NCBI GenBank assembly: GCA_016617785.1
Contig: JADILM010000006.1
Location: forward strand, 372,001 to 436,000
DNA: 64,000 bases
Direction: 5' to 3'
From: Sporobolomyces roseus
Taxonomy: Eukaryota; Basidiomycota; Microbotryomycetes; Sporidiobolales; Sporidiobolaceae
The translations under genes and the position numbers were made by a program. How positions within the stretch are numbered: position 1 is the first letter of the stretch; each line of letters opens with the position of its first letter. Below the pieces are notes generated by a model. That model saw nothing but the letters and a program-made list of their open reading frames with translations, was not told where the DNA came from and ran no database searches. Of this stretch, positions 23,462 to 34,994 are shown one piece after another.

Positions 23462-25286
23462 TTACGATGCCCATTCGTCATCTTGCGCTTCCTTCAATTT
23501 CTTCTTCAACAAGCGTACGTGTACGTTCGAGATCTCCTGATCAGGGTTCCTTTCTCTGAGCAGGATGAAGTATGAATCGAGAGTACTGAATTCGAAAGCG
23601 CAGAAAAGGTCGAGGAGTTCTTTCGACTTGATACCGGAGGTGTAAAGAGGTAAAGCAAGAGAGTCGAGAGAAGAATGGAGAGATCGAAGGAAAGAAGCGA
23701 GTCGAGGTAGGAAAGAATCGGAAGAAGAGGGAGAGAGGGCAGTGATGCCTGGACGAGCATAATCCTGGGAGGGAGGGTCTGAAGGATACTCAAACTGTGA
23801 CTGATACTGATGGAGAATAGACTGAGGCTGGGTATAGACTGAGGAAGGAGGGTACTGAAGCTGTGAAGGATATTGACGAGGGAGAGGGTGGAGAAGCGGA
23901 GAGTCGTTCCGTGCTGCTTCGTCCGACGGGTTTTGAACCGAGGTAGAAGCGTATGAAGGGCTAGGCATTGCGAAAGGAGGTGGGTAACGACGAGGAAGTT
24001 TCGGTTTTTTGAAAGAGATCTGAGATCGTGAGTTCGATTCAGCTCCAGAGTTGGAATCGGAAGATTCCGAGGCTGAAGAAGCGGGTTCAGCTATAGAGCA
24101 CTGATCACAATCACAGATCAGGGGTTTGGACTCGCAAGGAAGAGTCAATCGAGGGAAAGACAGACTCACCCTTTTTTTCGGAATCAACTCCCCCATACCC
24201 AGACGCTGACGAACGAGCTTGTTCTTGATTAGAGGTCTCCAACTCGGGTCTTTGATCAATCTCGGAGCAGGCCCGTGATTGTGATAGAAGTTCGATCCTT
24301 CTTTTGCGACGATCACTTCTCCCGTCACTTGATCCTTCTTCATCCCAATTCGCCACTCGCACTCTCCCTCTTGCGAGCCACGGTAAGATGTATGAGCCCT
24401 CGAGCACTCAATGTACCGCGTAGTACTAACATGTCGAGCGCCGGTACCGTAGATCGGAAGTAGAGCAACATAAGTAGCGGCCAAAAACTCCTCTTTCGAT
24501 TCGAAGCGATCGCCAGGTTGTGGCAGACCAGGAGTAGACTATCGACATCCCTTTGTAAGCGGATAATTACAGGTCGAAGAGACACGCCGTGCTTACGAGC
24601 TGTTCGACTTCGACGTTGTCAATGTCCTCCCCGTCTGGCGAATCTCCTCGGGCGCGGAGTTTGGCAGCCCGCGCTATAGATGAGCACATGCGATTCATGA
24701 GTACAGAGCAGATGAGGGTAGAAGACAGACGGGAGCTTACTGGTTGACTTCACCCTAACTCTCTCTGCTTGGAACTCTTTCAACCCTCCTCGCAGTACTT
24801 CAGTATCCTCGACGTTGAATTCACAACATTCGTCCCATATCGTTTTGCTCGCTTCTTGTAATCGCTTGAGATACCTGAGATTGGTTGTGTAGTCTTTATT
24901 GTCGTGAGAACATTTGGCGAAGAGGAAGAGTGCGATTGTCGCCGTCGTGAGGGGATAAGTCGGCATGTTGAGAGCTTGACAGAATTCTGAATATCGGTCG
25001 ACACAGGCACGCATCACTGGCTGCTTGAGTAGAGAAGACGCCTTGTTCTCGCTCTTATCTTGTCGAGATGCTAAGAAAACTTCAGAACTAGCGGTCAGCG
25101 AGGGTTTTGGGCGTACAACGAGAGTGTTGCGAGCTTACAGTTCTCATATCGTCTATGTCTAGCAGCTACATCCTCTCTGTCCCGAACGAGATCCCTGATC
25201 ACTCGAACATCCGTCTTTGCCGTCCAAATCAAACCCTTCGTCGGATCGAATCCGCTCGCTTTTCCCTTCCATGTAGCTCCTCCCAT
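23462..25286 (-). CDS. Family copy C: putative HNH-class zinc DNA-binding protein
   Basis: Exons 25139-25286, 24741-25070, 24597-24673, 24170-24538 and 23462-24100 give 520 residues, the shortest array copy because its acidic linker (exon 3, 77 nt) is small. Modules: GFDPTKGLIWTAKTDVRVIR; helical DRYSEFCQALNMPTYPLTTA with LFLFAKCSHDN; zinc module C-x14-C-x25-H-N-H (ECSRAHTSYRGSQEGECEWR ... FYHNHGP); Pro/Ser/Tyr/Gln linker; C-terminal helical block (SFLPRLASFLRSLHSSLDSL). The last 260 nt lie inside the inverted repeat and are almost identical to copy F, while the rest differs clearly from F. The zinc module is closest to copy D. Confidence 0.8.
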
Positions 25287-25813
25287 ACTAAATTACTCAG
25301 TGCCAGAGATTGAGAGTACCGAGACGTGATTCGAGTCGGGAGTTTGAGGGGAAAGAAAGGGTGAAGAATGAAGAATGTGATGAGGCGAGAGGAGCCGAAG
25401 AGGAGCTGCAGTTGCTGTAGGATACGTATAGAGGGTTGTCAAGGCGCTGTAGCTATACTCCCTACTACTTGATGACCGAGTCGAGGGGAAAGGTCAAGCA
25501 GTAGATGAAACGGAGAGAAGGTTTCGAAACTGAGGAGCGAGAGCAATGCGATGTCTGTACTTGCAGTCTGAGTCTCGAGTCGTAGTTGAAGGAGCCGATG
25601 TCGATAGAAAGTCGAGAGTGGTGAAGCGAGAGAAGAAAAGGGAGACGAGATTTCGCAAGTTCTCGCATTTCTCGCTCTACGTCGTCAAGTCGACTCTCTG
25701 ATCAATCTACGACATTCTTCGATAGCAGCAAGAAGTAGGAAAACAAACGATAGAAATACGACAAATTCTGGATTACTCCCCTCGTCCTTTGCCTCAGCTT
25801 GCGATCTCAGTCC
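25287..25813. other. C-D intergenic region
   Basis: 527 nt between copy C's start and copy D's stop. It should carry the C promoter and the D 3' region. No ORF, repeat or relic was recognised. Confidence 0.4.
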
Positions 25814-27817
25814 TCAGTTTGTCCAGTCTCCCGACTTCGCTTCTCCCAACTTCTTCTTGAGCAAGCGTAGATGTACGTTCGAGATCGTTTGTTCGGAATC
25901 CCTTTCCTTGAGGAGACCTAGATACAAGTCGATCGTAGTTGATTCGAAAGCGCAGAATAGCTGAAGTAGTTGAAGCGATTCAATGCCGGATGAGTGAAGG
26001 GGGACAGCAAGCGAATCGAGTGAAGGATGAAGGGAACGAAGGAAAGAGGAAAGTCGAGGCAGGAAAGAATCGGTTGAAGAAGGGGAAAGTGGTCGAGGGA
26101 AGGAAGAGATGTCGTCAAGGTGAGTGTGAGATGCAGAGGGGTAGTCAGGTAATCTACGAGATTGAACGCTTCGTGAGGAGGAGGGGGCTTCGGGATGGCG
26201 TATAGACTGAGTCCAGGAATGAAGAGCTGAGGGTGAAGCTGAATCAAATTGGTGCGGAGAGCGAGACTGGGAAGTGTTGTTGACAGAAGAAGTACATGGT
26301 GCAGCGCGTTCATGATGAGCGGTCGAAGAGACAGGTCGGCTGACGAGAGGGGGAGGTAGACGAGGTTTCTTGAAGGTCAAGTCGGGTTGAGAGTCAAGAG
26401 GAGAGTTGGCGGAAGTCGAGACAGCCTCAGGAGCCTTGCGCTAATACGCGAGAAATGACAGTCACATATCCCGAGCAAACTATAGAGACTCGCACGCTTA
26501 CCTTTTTCTCTTGCGAATTCGAGTCGTCCATTCCTAGCATTTGTCGGACCAAAACGTTCCTGATATTCAGTTTCCACTTGGAATCCTCGAGGAGTCTCGT
26601 GTTTGCTCCGTGATTGTGATAGAGTAGCGACTCTTTCCCATTAATCATGACTTCTCCGCTAGATTCGTCTTCGTCGAACTTAACTTTCCACTTGCAACGA
26701 CCCTCTTTTGTGCTGGCGTACGTGGCGTGTGATCTTGCACAGTCAATACGACGCTGAGAGATGCTCGGGTACAGCGATACCCCTTGACCGTAGACGGGAA
26801 GCATGGCGACGGAGATCGCAGCGACGAGCTCCTCAACTGACTTGAATCGCTGGCCAGCTTGAGGAAGACCGGGAGTAGGCTGTACCGAGAGCATTTGTCA
26901 GTTATTTGCCAGACTCGAGGGAGAAGACCAATAGAAAACTTACGAGTTGCTTCACTTGGGAAGGTTTTGAAGTGGATACCACGTAGGAAAGAGGACGGTC
27001 GGAGCCCGAAATCTTCTGCGTCGACACTCCTCCTCCGACGTCGCCCGTATCACTGAAGTCCAAGTCTGAATCCGAGTTGTCTGATTCGCTCGAATCGCTC
27101 AGCGTCACTGCCTCCCGCTTGTTCGTTCCGGTCGAAAGCGAGCCTCGATCCACAGACGCAAACTTTTCAGACTCTGCTTCACCTAGTCAATCATGAATTC
27201 GACCTCAATCAGTACGGAGCCATGCAGAAACAGGCAGAAGACGAGAGCAAAGAAATACGAGCTCACGATTCTTCTTTTGCAAGCCTTTGACTCGTACATC
27301 TTTCCTCTCTCGTGTGAACTCGCGCAACGCTAATGTCTCTTCATCCAAGTCGAGGCCTAGGGCGGTGGTGCCATCCCATACTGGGATCGTGAGTCTTCTC
27401 ATACTCCGAAACAAAGCGGAGGTATTGGTGATGTTCAGATTCTTCCACGAAGCTTTCGCGAAACAGAATAAACCCATCATGGATGTCGACATCGGATGGG
27501 GCGGAACCTTGAGTACTCGGCAGAACTCGAGGTAGCAGGAATATTGATCCATCATCTGTTTCTTGCCCTTCTCGCTGTATTCACTCTTCGAAATAGCTGT
27601 AGCGGAACGGAGTTGACGGTCTTCTACTCGATTTCAAGCCTCGTGAGCATAGCAGCGAGAGGTCATAACGGTTGGACTATCACTTACTATCTGTAGCATG
27701 ACTCCGCTGTTTTGCGAAAATCGCTTCCCTCTCATCGACGAGTTTCTTCATCCCCCTTGATTCCGTTGTTGCAGTCCAGCTCACTCCTTTCAGAGGGTCA
27801 TATCCTCGCTTGCCCAT
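25814..27817 (-). CDS. Family copy D: putative HNH-class zinc DNA-binding protein
   Basis: Exons 27688-27817, 27267-27623, 26944-27182, 26502-26879 and 25814-26440 give 576 residues with family phases. Modules: GYDPLKGVSWTATTESRGMK; helical CYLEFCRVLKVPPHPMSTSM with LFCFAKASWKN (the usual KCS is KAS here); long acidic linker; zinc module C-x14-C-x25-H-N-H (DCARSHATYASTKEGRCKWK ... LYHNHGA); Ser/His/Pro linker; C-terminal block SFLPRLSSFLRSLHPSLDSL. It is the mirror partner of E by position. Its exons 4 and 5 match E exactly in length (378 and 627 nt) and the C-termini are nearly identical, yet its N-terminal half and linker resemble copy F. Confidence 0.8.
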
Positions 27818-28436
27818 GATGTGATAAAGAGTAGACCCGAGGAATGAGTAGCTGTAAAAGGCGAAGATGTCAGAGCCATACTGCAAGACGCGGGTCACAG
27901 CGAAAGAGTACTTACGAATGCTGTGATTTAGCAAGCTACCCCTCTGGTCTTCTGCGAGGATGAGTGGAGAGGGTTTGAGATGTGGGGGCTTGAAGTAAGA
28001 TTGAGCGGGAAGGGAGCTATGCGAGTTGGTCAGAGTCGCTTTATTGTTCTTGCTGGATGTCGGTGAGGCAGTTCTGCGGCCGCGGAAGCTATGAGCGAGA
28101 ATGAGTGAAAACCAAAACAAGCCGTTCTCGAGACTCGAGAGTTTTTTCGGAGTACGTTAAGATTTTCCTACTCGTGCTTTCGAAGCGAAACCGATTCCGC
28201 CTTGTGACGACCAGAGAAGAACACGAGCATCAAATACCGAGACAAGGCGAGTGAGGAAGAAGCGAGAACGCTTCGCGAGAATCCGAAAAGCTTGCGAAAA
28301 GCAACAACATCTCGAGCTTATGAACCTAGTTCTTACTCTGTGATACGTCTGAAGTAACCTACGCCTCCAGTCTTCTACCACGAACCCACTATTCTAGCTG
28401 AACTTTCAACAAGTTCCTTTTTCCCTCTAACTCTCA
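27818..28436. other. Intergenic region between copy D and the MYND gene
   Basis: 619 nt holding the D promoter and the 3' end of the MYND gene, both on the minus strand. A minus-strand frame is open through copy D's start to about 28120, but the upstream part does not look coding. Nothing else recognised. Confidence 0.4.
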
Positions 28437-29992
28437 CTACTGTTTCGCTCCCCCCATCCTCACCGCACTCGCCCATCCATTCTTATATACAATCCCTTCT
28501 CCCTCGCTCTCTTGACCATCTCTCGATCCCCACCATCCCTCAACACTCCCCCTTCCTCCCCTCCAAACATTTCTCTCCGTTTCCCATTCAACCTCGCACT
28601 TCTCCCCACTTCCTCTGACCGCGCTCATCGCATCCACCGACTCTTCTTTTGTTTGACTTGTCAAGAGCAAGTTACCCTTGAGTGATCGGAGAGTGGTGGA
28701 CCAGAAAGTTGTGGGATTGGATGCCGGATCGAGGGAGAGCGCGATTGAGGTATTGAGGGAGATGGAGAGGGAGTTCGACGCGAGAGTAGAGGGGAGAGAA
28801 GGGAGGTGTGTGATAGTCCGGGATTTCCCTGCTTTCGAACAGATTGGACAGATAGGAAGTTTCGTTATGCTCGAGGATTGGGTCGATTTGGAGGGGTCTG
28901 AAGAGGAGGGGAGAGGGGAGATCGTGATAAGTTCGAGGTGTTGGAGGGATGGAAGTTGGTGTTGTAGTTCTTCGAGGCATGGGATCCAATTCGAACAAGT
29001 TTCGAGACTCTCATCGAGTAGATAGAGTGTTAATTTTGGGTATTTGAGATCGTAGGAGAGCCGCTGAAGTGTAGAGAGGATCGTGAGGACTGGTGAGAGG
29101 GCTTCGAGGAATACTCCGTGGATTTCTGCGAGAGGTGGAGTTGGGGAAGGCAGTTGCGAAGAGACGGAGGAGAGATAAGAAGACCAGCTTGAGGGGAGGG
29201 GTTGATGAGCGGAGAGAATTCGTTGCGGAACCCAGAGAGAAGGTGGAGAGGGAGAGGCAGAAGCGGAAGAGGCGAGGTGATTTCGGAGATTGAATTCGTC
29301 GAATTCGTTACTCAATCGAACGGCTTCGCACTGTGCCGTATTGAACTTTAACTGGTCAGATCGTTGCTGAGCAGTGGAAGAGCAACCTTGCGCACCTGAG
29401 TTCTCCCCTCAGCATCTTTAACTTCGAGATGACCTTTCCTTCCTAATCCTTCATGTTCCTCTCCACAAAACCCGACAACTCTGCACCCTTTACAGACTCT
29501 CCATCCCTTCGTGCCTTCTTTCCTTTTCTCGACATCGTATTCCCGATCACAGCAAACTCCACACCTATTCTCCCTCCACAGCAACTTGCTTTCGAGCATT
29601 GTCGGTTGCCTCTTCAACGCAGTCTCCAATAACTCCTCTTCCGTCAAATATACCTTCTGTTGAATTGTTCTCCTCTTGCTCAGTTCCGATTGATTCGAAG
29701 TGGTTGAGTAGAGGGGAGTTGGAGGAGTGAGAGTTGAACGAATCGCTTTCATAGATAAACAGAATGATTTGTGATCTTTCCAATCTTTTACTGCACATTC
29801 TTGCGTACAATACCTATAGCATTAGATAGCGGTGAGTGAGCTGGAGGAGATGGGGAGATGAGGGGAAAGATCAGGAGCAACGTACCGAACTATTTGACAA
29901 GATGAACAACGCTTGAGAGTATTTGAGGGTGTGAAGCATTGAAAGCATGCTGTACCAGCAAAGGCAGCGTTCGGTACAGGTGCTGAATCCAT
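28437..29992 (-). CDS. MYND zinc-finger protein with MSS51-type C-terminal domain
   Basis: Exons 29886-29992, 29396-29813 and 28437-29351 give 479 residues. Residues 13-54 form a MYND finger: CFQC, CSSC, then YCTQEC, with the final H and C in DWKDHKSFC. A second Cys-rich stretch (CGVCCDREYD ... CKGCRVVGFC) follows at about 105-140. The C-terminal half (LKFNTAQCEAVRLS, then LTLYLLDESLETCSNW and LPSLQHLELITIS) fits the MSS51/ZMYND17-type C-terminal domain. In yeast Mss51 regulates COX1 translation in mitochondria, but many fungal relatives are uncharacterised MYND proteins and no clear targeting peptide is visible, so the role is open. The intron 29352-29395 joins what would otherwise look like two genes. 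Confidence 0.75.
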
Positions 29993-30233
29993 TTCGAAAA
30001 GGTGAAGTTGAACGAAGTGGGCGAGAGACAGGACTGCTAGTTGAGCAGCTGAGAGACGCTGGGTAGACTTCCGAGACTTGTGTTGAAGGCTTCTTGTGTA
30101 GCTCTAGTCGATCGGTGAGGTTGTCGCGATGTGGGAGAAGATAGGAGATGTTGTTTTTTGTGAGAGCTCCTTTCTCCCTCCTACTCTTCACTCTTTCCAC
30201 AGTTCACGCTCGCGGGAACATCTACAGCACAGT
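29993..30233. promoter_or_regulatory. Divergent promoter region
   Basis: 241 nt between the divergent starts of the MYND gene and the orphan at 30234. No other feature. Confidence 0.35.
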
Positions 30234-31549
30234 ATGAGTGTAGAGCAACTGGACTCTGCACTTACAGATGACGAATGGCTCGCTAAGCTGCTCGAACCTC
30301 CTCAATTGCCCAATCCGCCTCAACAGCCCTCTCACGATATCAGCATCCTACCTAACTACTATGATTCACTCGATCACGATATTCACATCGACCGAGATCT
30401 CGACCTATCCCTCCCCCTTCCTCCCGCTTGTTTTTCGACCAATTCCTCTTTGTCGGCGCCTCCTCAAGCGCACTCGATTGGGTCCTTTCCCATCCTCTCC
30501 TCTTCAGCTCGAGAAGTAAGTGGACCGCGCTCGCGAGCTCCTTACAAATGTACCGTTTCGTCACCGAGACCAGGGCAAGGGCAAGGGCAAGGGCAAGGGG
30601 AGGTCGGATTTTCTCAGATAGTGGATACTTGTTTCACAGAAGGGCGTCGGAGCGGCAATAGTCTGCTCCAGTACATCTTGCGTAATCGAACCGCACATGG
30701 TATCCCACCTTCGCAGGTTGGAATCGCTCTGAGTAGGGGAGCAACAGCTTTTCTTACCGGGATGGAACGTTCAGGCTTCAAACTTCGGAACGACTCGACT
30801 CTGACCGCACCTGGTCCTCCTATCCAGCATGGGAGTTGTGCCGGTGGGTACATCCAGATTCCCATCTCAACGTCGAGACCAAAATCTGATTTCGCGTGCA
30901 TTGTGAAGCTTCAAACGCAAGACGGGATCGCAAGCCGCTCACTCCAATCGAGCAAAACATTGAAGCTTTCAATGCCGACCACCGCGTACAGAATTTCCCG
31001 TCAACCGTACCGAACGCTGCGGAAATACGCTCGAAGATTCGCAATTGGGACGCTACCACCAAAACTCTAGGTCGAGGAGGAAGTGTGCTAGCCAAAAACC
31101 TCATAGATCGATCTGGTACATCGCCATTTTCTGCCGACAGGGACGCAGAAGATCCGAAAAACCCGTTCTCGGCTGCAGAGCAAATCGCACGAGGGAAGTG
31201 GCGCGAGGTTCTACGGGTACTCGTTAAAGGTGGATTACTTTTCCTCGAGAAGGACAAGAAGTGGGATCAACAAAGGAAGAAGGGAAGGGAAGCAGCCATC
31301 AAATTCCTCGAGATGCAGGTTGAAGAAACTCGATTTTGTGGAGATCATCAACGAGCTATCGCACTCTGTTCCTACGGCCTGTCTCTCTCCCGCGGCAAAT
31401 GCGATTGGATCAAGTTTGAAGCGTCAATGTTACCGGAAGAATCATCAAAGAGGCCGCGTGAGGAAGAGACGCTTGATGCGGGTGAGGAAGCTCTAGGAGA
31501 TAGTCAAGCGACGAAGAAACAGAGGGGTAGACGCCACTCTATTGGATGA
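30234..31549 (+). CDS. Unrecognised orphan protein
   Basis: Exons 30234-30515, 30618-30843 and 30909-31549 give 382 residues. I recognise no domain. The N-terminus is acidic and Pro-rich (DDEWLAKLLEPPQLPNPP). The middle has a helical stretch (SLLQYILRNRTAHGIPPSQV). The C-terminus has a Lys/Arg/Glu-rich segment around KWREVLRVLVKGGLLFLEKD and ends in a basic tail (KRPREEE, KKQRGRR) like a nuclear localisation signal. The first intron (102 nt) is a multiple of three and open, so it may be retained; it contains four tandem GGGCAA units (about 30571-30600) that would encode a Gly-Gln run. The gene may be specific to this lineage. Confidence 0.55.
30571..30600 (+). repeat. Short GGGCAA tandem repeat
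   Basis: About four perfect 6-nt units inside or next to an optional intron of the orphan gene. Depending on splicing it is intronic or codes for Gly-Gln repeats. Confidence 0.7.
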
Positions 31550-31920
31550 AAGGGTATTTGATACAAGTATGTCCAATAGATCATTGCTCAAGGTTGACAA
31601 TATAACGAAGCTCATTCTCGAATCCAACAGCTTGGAATGCTGTGCTCTATCGTAGATCCTCAGTTTCTGCCTTCTTCCTATTTGTCTTTATCATACTATG
31701 CAACCAATCTGTTCTTCTTCTCTCTCTCTCTCTCTCTCGGCCGGACTCATGAGAGCGAGTCATTTGTAAATGAAGGAGAGAATTGGTTTTACAATCGAGA
31801 AACGAAAAAGAGTTCTCTGTTTTATACTGCCTGACTACTTCTACGCTAATCAACACCCAAACTCCGACGCTTCAACGAGATACCTTTGACGAGTGATCGT
31901 AGTGTCGCTGTCTTGACGGT
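31550..31920. other. Convergent 3' intergenic region with CT microsatellite
   Basis: 371 nt between the convergent 3' ends of the orphan and MAGO nashi genes. It contains a CT dinucleotide run of about ten units at roughly 31719-31738. No ORF of interest. Confidence 0.5.
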
Positions 31921-32614
31921 TTAGTGAGTCTGTGAGAGTGTAGAGAGAGTCAGTTCTCACGTCCTTCGGAGAAAGACGGGACTCTCGAGAGAAAGTGGAG
32001 GGGAAGGAGAAGTGAAGCGCAGAGTACTCACGGGTTTGATCTTGAAATGCAGCGAAATGAGGGAGAAAACGAAAATCTAGCGAAATCAATCATTCTCTCA
32101 TCAACAACCTCCCTCTCACCGCAGAGAATAGGGATATAGGAACTCACTTTGAGATCTTGTACGAGGTAGTAGAACACCCTCATTCCTTCAGGATCTGTCG
32201 AGTTTTGTACATCCACCAATGATCCAATTTTCGCCGTCTACTCTCTCACACTCACCAATTCAGCTCTCTCAATCATCGCAGTAATAAGGGAGAGTGTAGA
32301 CTCACCTCGAACGAGATGTGGTAATTCTCCAATTTGACCTCCAACTCCTGTTTCCCGACTACATTCTTTTTCGGCCAATTCGCGTCGTCCTCCTTGACGA
32401 CCTGACTTTGATCTACGATCTTCTTGATGGCGTCCAACGTGGCCTGACTCAAGTTCATCTCCCTTCGAATCAATCCTTCGTTACGGTAGTTCGAGTTCAA
32501 GGCGAATCGGAGTCGACCTTGGGATAATTCGAATTCGAGAAACTCGTGGCCGTAGGAACCGACGTGACCGGCATAGTATCGGAGGTAGAAAGGATCGGTT
32601 GAAGGTCCGGACAT
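31921..32614 (-). CDS. MAGO: MAGO nashi, exon junction complex subunit
   Basis: Exons 32306-32614, 32148-32237, 32032-32076 and 31921-31929 give 150 residues; animal MAGOH is about 146. The protein heterodimerises with Y14/RBM8A and is a core part of the exon junction complex, which marks spliced mRNAs for export, localisation and decay. Diagnostic strings are [65 protein letters not shown] and the C-terminal [12 protein letters not shown]. The last exon adds only Thr-His-stop (9 nt) in place of the usual final residue, and its acceptor is the only good one nearby. Its presence fits the very intron-rich genome. Confidence 0.95.
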
Positions 32615-33017
32615 GATGGAGGGAAGGTTGAGAGAAGGAGAGAAGAGATGAAAGGGAAAGTGAACGAATCGAGCAGATGAGGTCGAGTAAAGGAGTGGTG
32701 TAGGTGAGTAGAAGTCTAGGAGTACAATGAAGTGGTTGTTAGCGTTCTGTCCTCGAGTGTGGGCTAGTTTGATTGATCAAGATGAGAGCGAGTTGATGAA
32801 ACTGAATCAATCGACAACACCGCTCACTAGCACTACTCTGGACAGTGTGCAATGATCTTGAATGTAGTGAGAATGCTTACAGAGTATTCGGTGATGAATT
32901 GAGTGGTTGGTTGAGGATCAATTCGTTTCCCTCGTCGTTTCGCTCTTTCACTCCCTTTCTCTTCACCACCAGTTCCACTTATAACTGCTATCGGATCTCA
33001 AGCTAGCTAGGCCAGTC
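32615..33017. promoter_or_regulatory. Divergent MAGO-PTC7 promoter region
   Basis: 403 nt between two divergent start codons. No ORF or repeat of note. Both promoters must lie here. Confidence 0.4.
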
Positions 33018-34639
33018 ATGTCACTCGCATCGAGTAGCTCGTCTGCGCTTCCACCCGCCCGCGCCATCTTCCGATTGCGTCAAATCAGTTCCCACTTCTC
33101 CCCTTCTACTCTCCCTACACCCTCCTCCAGTTCATCTTCGATCCCCTTATCTTCTCTCCCAGTTCGACATTTCTCCTCGACCCGTTCATCGAACCAATCG
33201 AAACCTCATTTCTCTTTCACGACCGCTTCATCGTTTCGAGGTAAACCCGGTTCACCCGTCTACACTCCACCAGGTTCATCACCTGCCAAAGCACCCATCA
33301 AGGAAGAGAGGAGTGGATTGGGGAGACTGAAACAGGGTTTACCAGAGGATCATCCGTTGTGTCGTTGGAGGGATAAACAGTTGGAGAAGAGTCCGAAGGG
33401 TGCCGGTCACGATTGGTTCTTTGTTGAAGGAGTACCAGGGTCGACACAGGGAGTCAAAGAGGAGGAAACAGAAGGGGACAACATCAAAGTTGGAGGAATC
33501 AAAGGAGTAGTTTTAGGGGTAGCTGGTCAGTCTCGTCTCGTTCTCTCCATCATAGCCCTTTGCGAGAAGAGTCACTGATGATGGAAGGATGTAATCACTT
33601 CGACAGATGGAGTAGGAGGTTGGGAAGAATCTGGAGTAGACCCTTCACATTTCTCTCAAGCGCTCATGTGGTTCGCGCGAGAAAGGGTCAGGAATGGATC
33701 AGCATTCCCTCTGACCAAGACGAAAGAAGGAGAAGAAGTAGTCGAGCTGAGTGGGAAAGGATTGAGGGAATTATTGGAAGGTGCGTTCCAAGATGTCCAG
33801 GAAGAGAAAGGCATCGTTGCTGGTGAGTTTCGTCGAGATCTCTTCAGTATCTGTCTCTCCTACCTCATACTAAGATGCTGCTTCGACACTCAGGTTCATC
33901 GACCGCGTGTCTAGTAGCGTTAGATTCCGCAACTGGTCGATTACACGCCGCAAAGTACGTTCTCTTCCCCCTTCTCCTATCCTCTCCCTCTTGTACTAAC
34001 GCCTCTCTTCTGTCCAGTCTCGGTGATTCATCCTACCTGATCCTCCGACCTGTCCCCTCTTCCTCGGTTCAACAACCTACTCCTCCTTCCTCTCCCTCTT
34101 CACCTCCCTCAGAGCTCCCTTCAAAACCCTCCGCAGCGCCAACCTACAAAGTTCTCCATTCCGAACCGTCCTCCCAAACTCATTTCTTCAACGCTCCTTT
34201 CCAACTCTCGAAACTCCCTCCTTCTTCCTCACCCCACTCGAATTCCCTCATGGACTTACCCTCGGACGCCGCAATCACTCCTTCCTCCGGTATTCAACTT
34301 CAAGCAGGGGACGTAGTAGTTTTATGTACAGATGGACAAGTCGACAATGTTTTCCCAGAAGAACTCGAACAACTCGCTCATCTAGTTCATACGAAATGTC
34401 TCGAACAAGAAGAAGGAGGAGGAAAGGAGGAGGGGGATGAGGCTTTATTGGCGAGTAGTTTGAGTCAGACTACTTTGAACTTCGCGAGGTTGGTCATGTT
34501 CAAGAGGGACAAGGTTACTCCGTTTGAAGTCGAGGCGAGGAGGTATGGGTATGGGAAAGGGAGTGGCTTGGGAGGTGGAAAAATAGATGATGTTACTGTT
34601 GTTGTGGCTGTTGTAGGTCAGGCGGGAGGGAAACAATAG
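33018..34639 (+). CDS. PTC7: Mitochondrial PP2C-type phosphatase, PTC7-like
   Basis: Exons 33018-33525, 33607-33822, 33894-33954 and 34018-34639 give 468 residues. The N-terminus is Ser/Arg/Ala-rich and almost free of acidic residues, typical of a mitochondrial presequence. PP2C motifs follow in order: VADGVGGWEESGVDPSHFSQ with the metal-binding Asp, the SSTACLVALD strand, LHAANLGDSSYLILR, HFFNAPFQLSKLPPS and VVLCTDGQVDNVFPEE; metal-binding IDDVTVVVAVV closes the domain. The GGW, FNAPFQL and SSTAC strings are specific for the PTC7/PPTC7 branch, which controls mitochondrial function and coenzyme Q synthesis by dephosphorylation. A Ser/Pro insertion of about 30 residues interrupts the fold after LILR. 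Confidence 0.92.
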
Positions 34640-34994
34640 AGGAAGGAGAGGGACTGCGCGATGAGAGAGAAAAGAGCGGAGGTAGATATCGTTTTTATTT
34701 GAAGTCATGTAGAATAGGTGATATGAACGCAACAATCTTCAGCGTTGTCCCTGGGGAGCAGGTTTGTATGGATGACAGGCATAGACGAGAGTGAAGAGGT
34801 AGACAGAAGACTGGCTTCGTGGAGGACGCGAAGGGAGGAGAGACCGATTCAAAGAAAAGACCCTCTCCGTCGAAAGTCGATACTTCCTCTCCATAATCCA
34901 CACGCAACGAAGAGCACCGTAGAGAGAACTATGTATAAGTGACTTGCACATCCTACTCGTCCCTTTCTCGCTCAAATCCTTCTTCCCTCGATCC
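34640..34994. other. Convergent PTC7-PAM17 3' region
   Basis: 355 nt between convergent stop codons. Short frames only, none looks coding; presumably the two 3' untranslated regions. Confidence 0.4.

Larger units (their letters stand above)
19569..23721 (+). repeat. Left arm of a 4.15-kb near-identical inverted repeat
   Basis: This block reappears inverted at 43551-47704 with nearly the same length (4,153 against 4,154 nt). It contains the 3' part of TF1, all of copy B, the B-C intergenic region and the last 260 nt of copy C. By eye most of it is well above 90 percent identical. For example, over 190 encoded residues in the N-terminal half of B and G no difference was found. Both ends are sharp and lie inside coding sequence: TF1 on one side, exon 5 of C/F on the other. 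Confidence 0.85.

Noticed and set aside
28437..29315. Independent 292-residue gene on the minus strand
   Set aside because: It lacks a convincing own ATG and joins in phase through the 29352-29395 intron to the MYND exons, giving an MSS51-type protein.
31719..31738. Regulatory CT element
   Set aside because: It is a simple microsatellite between convergent genes, far from any start codon.
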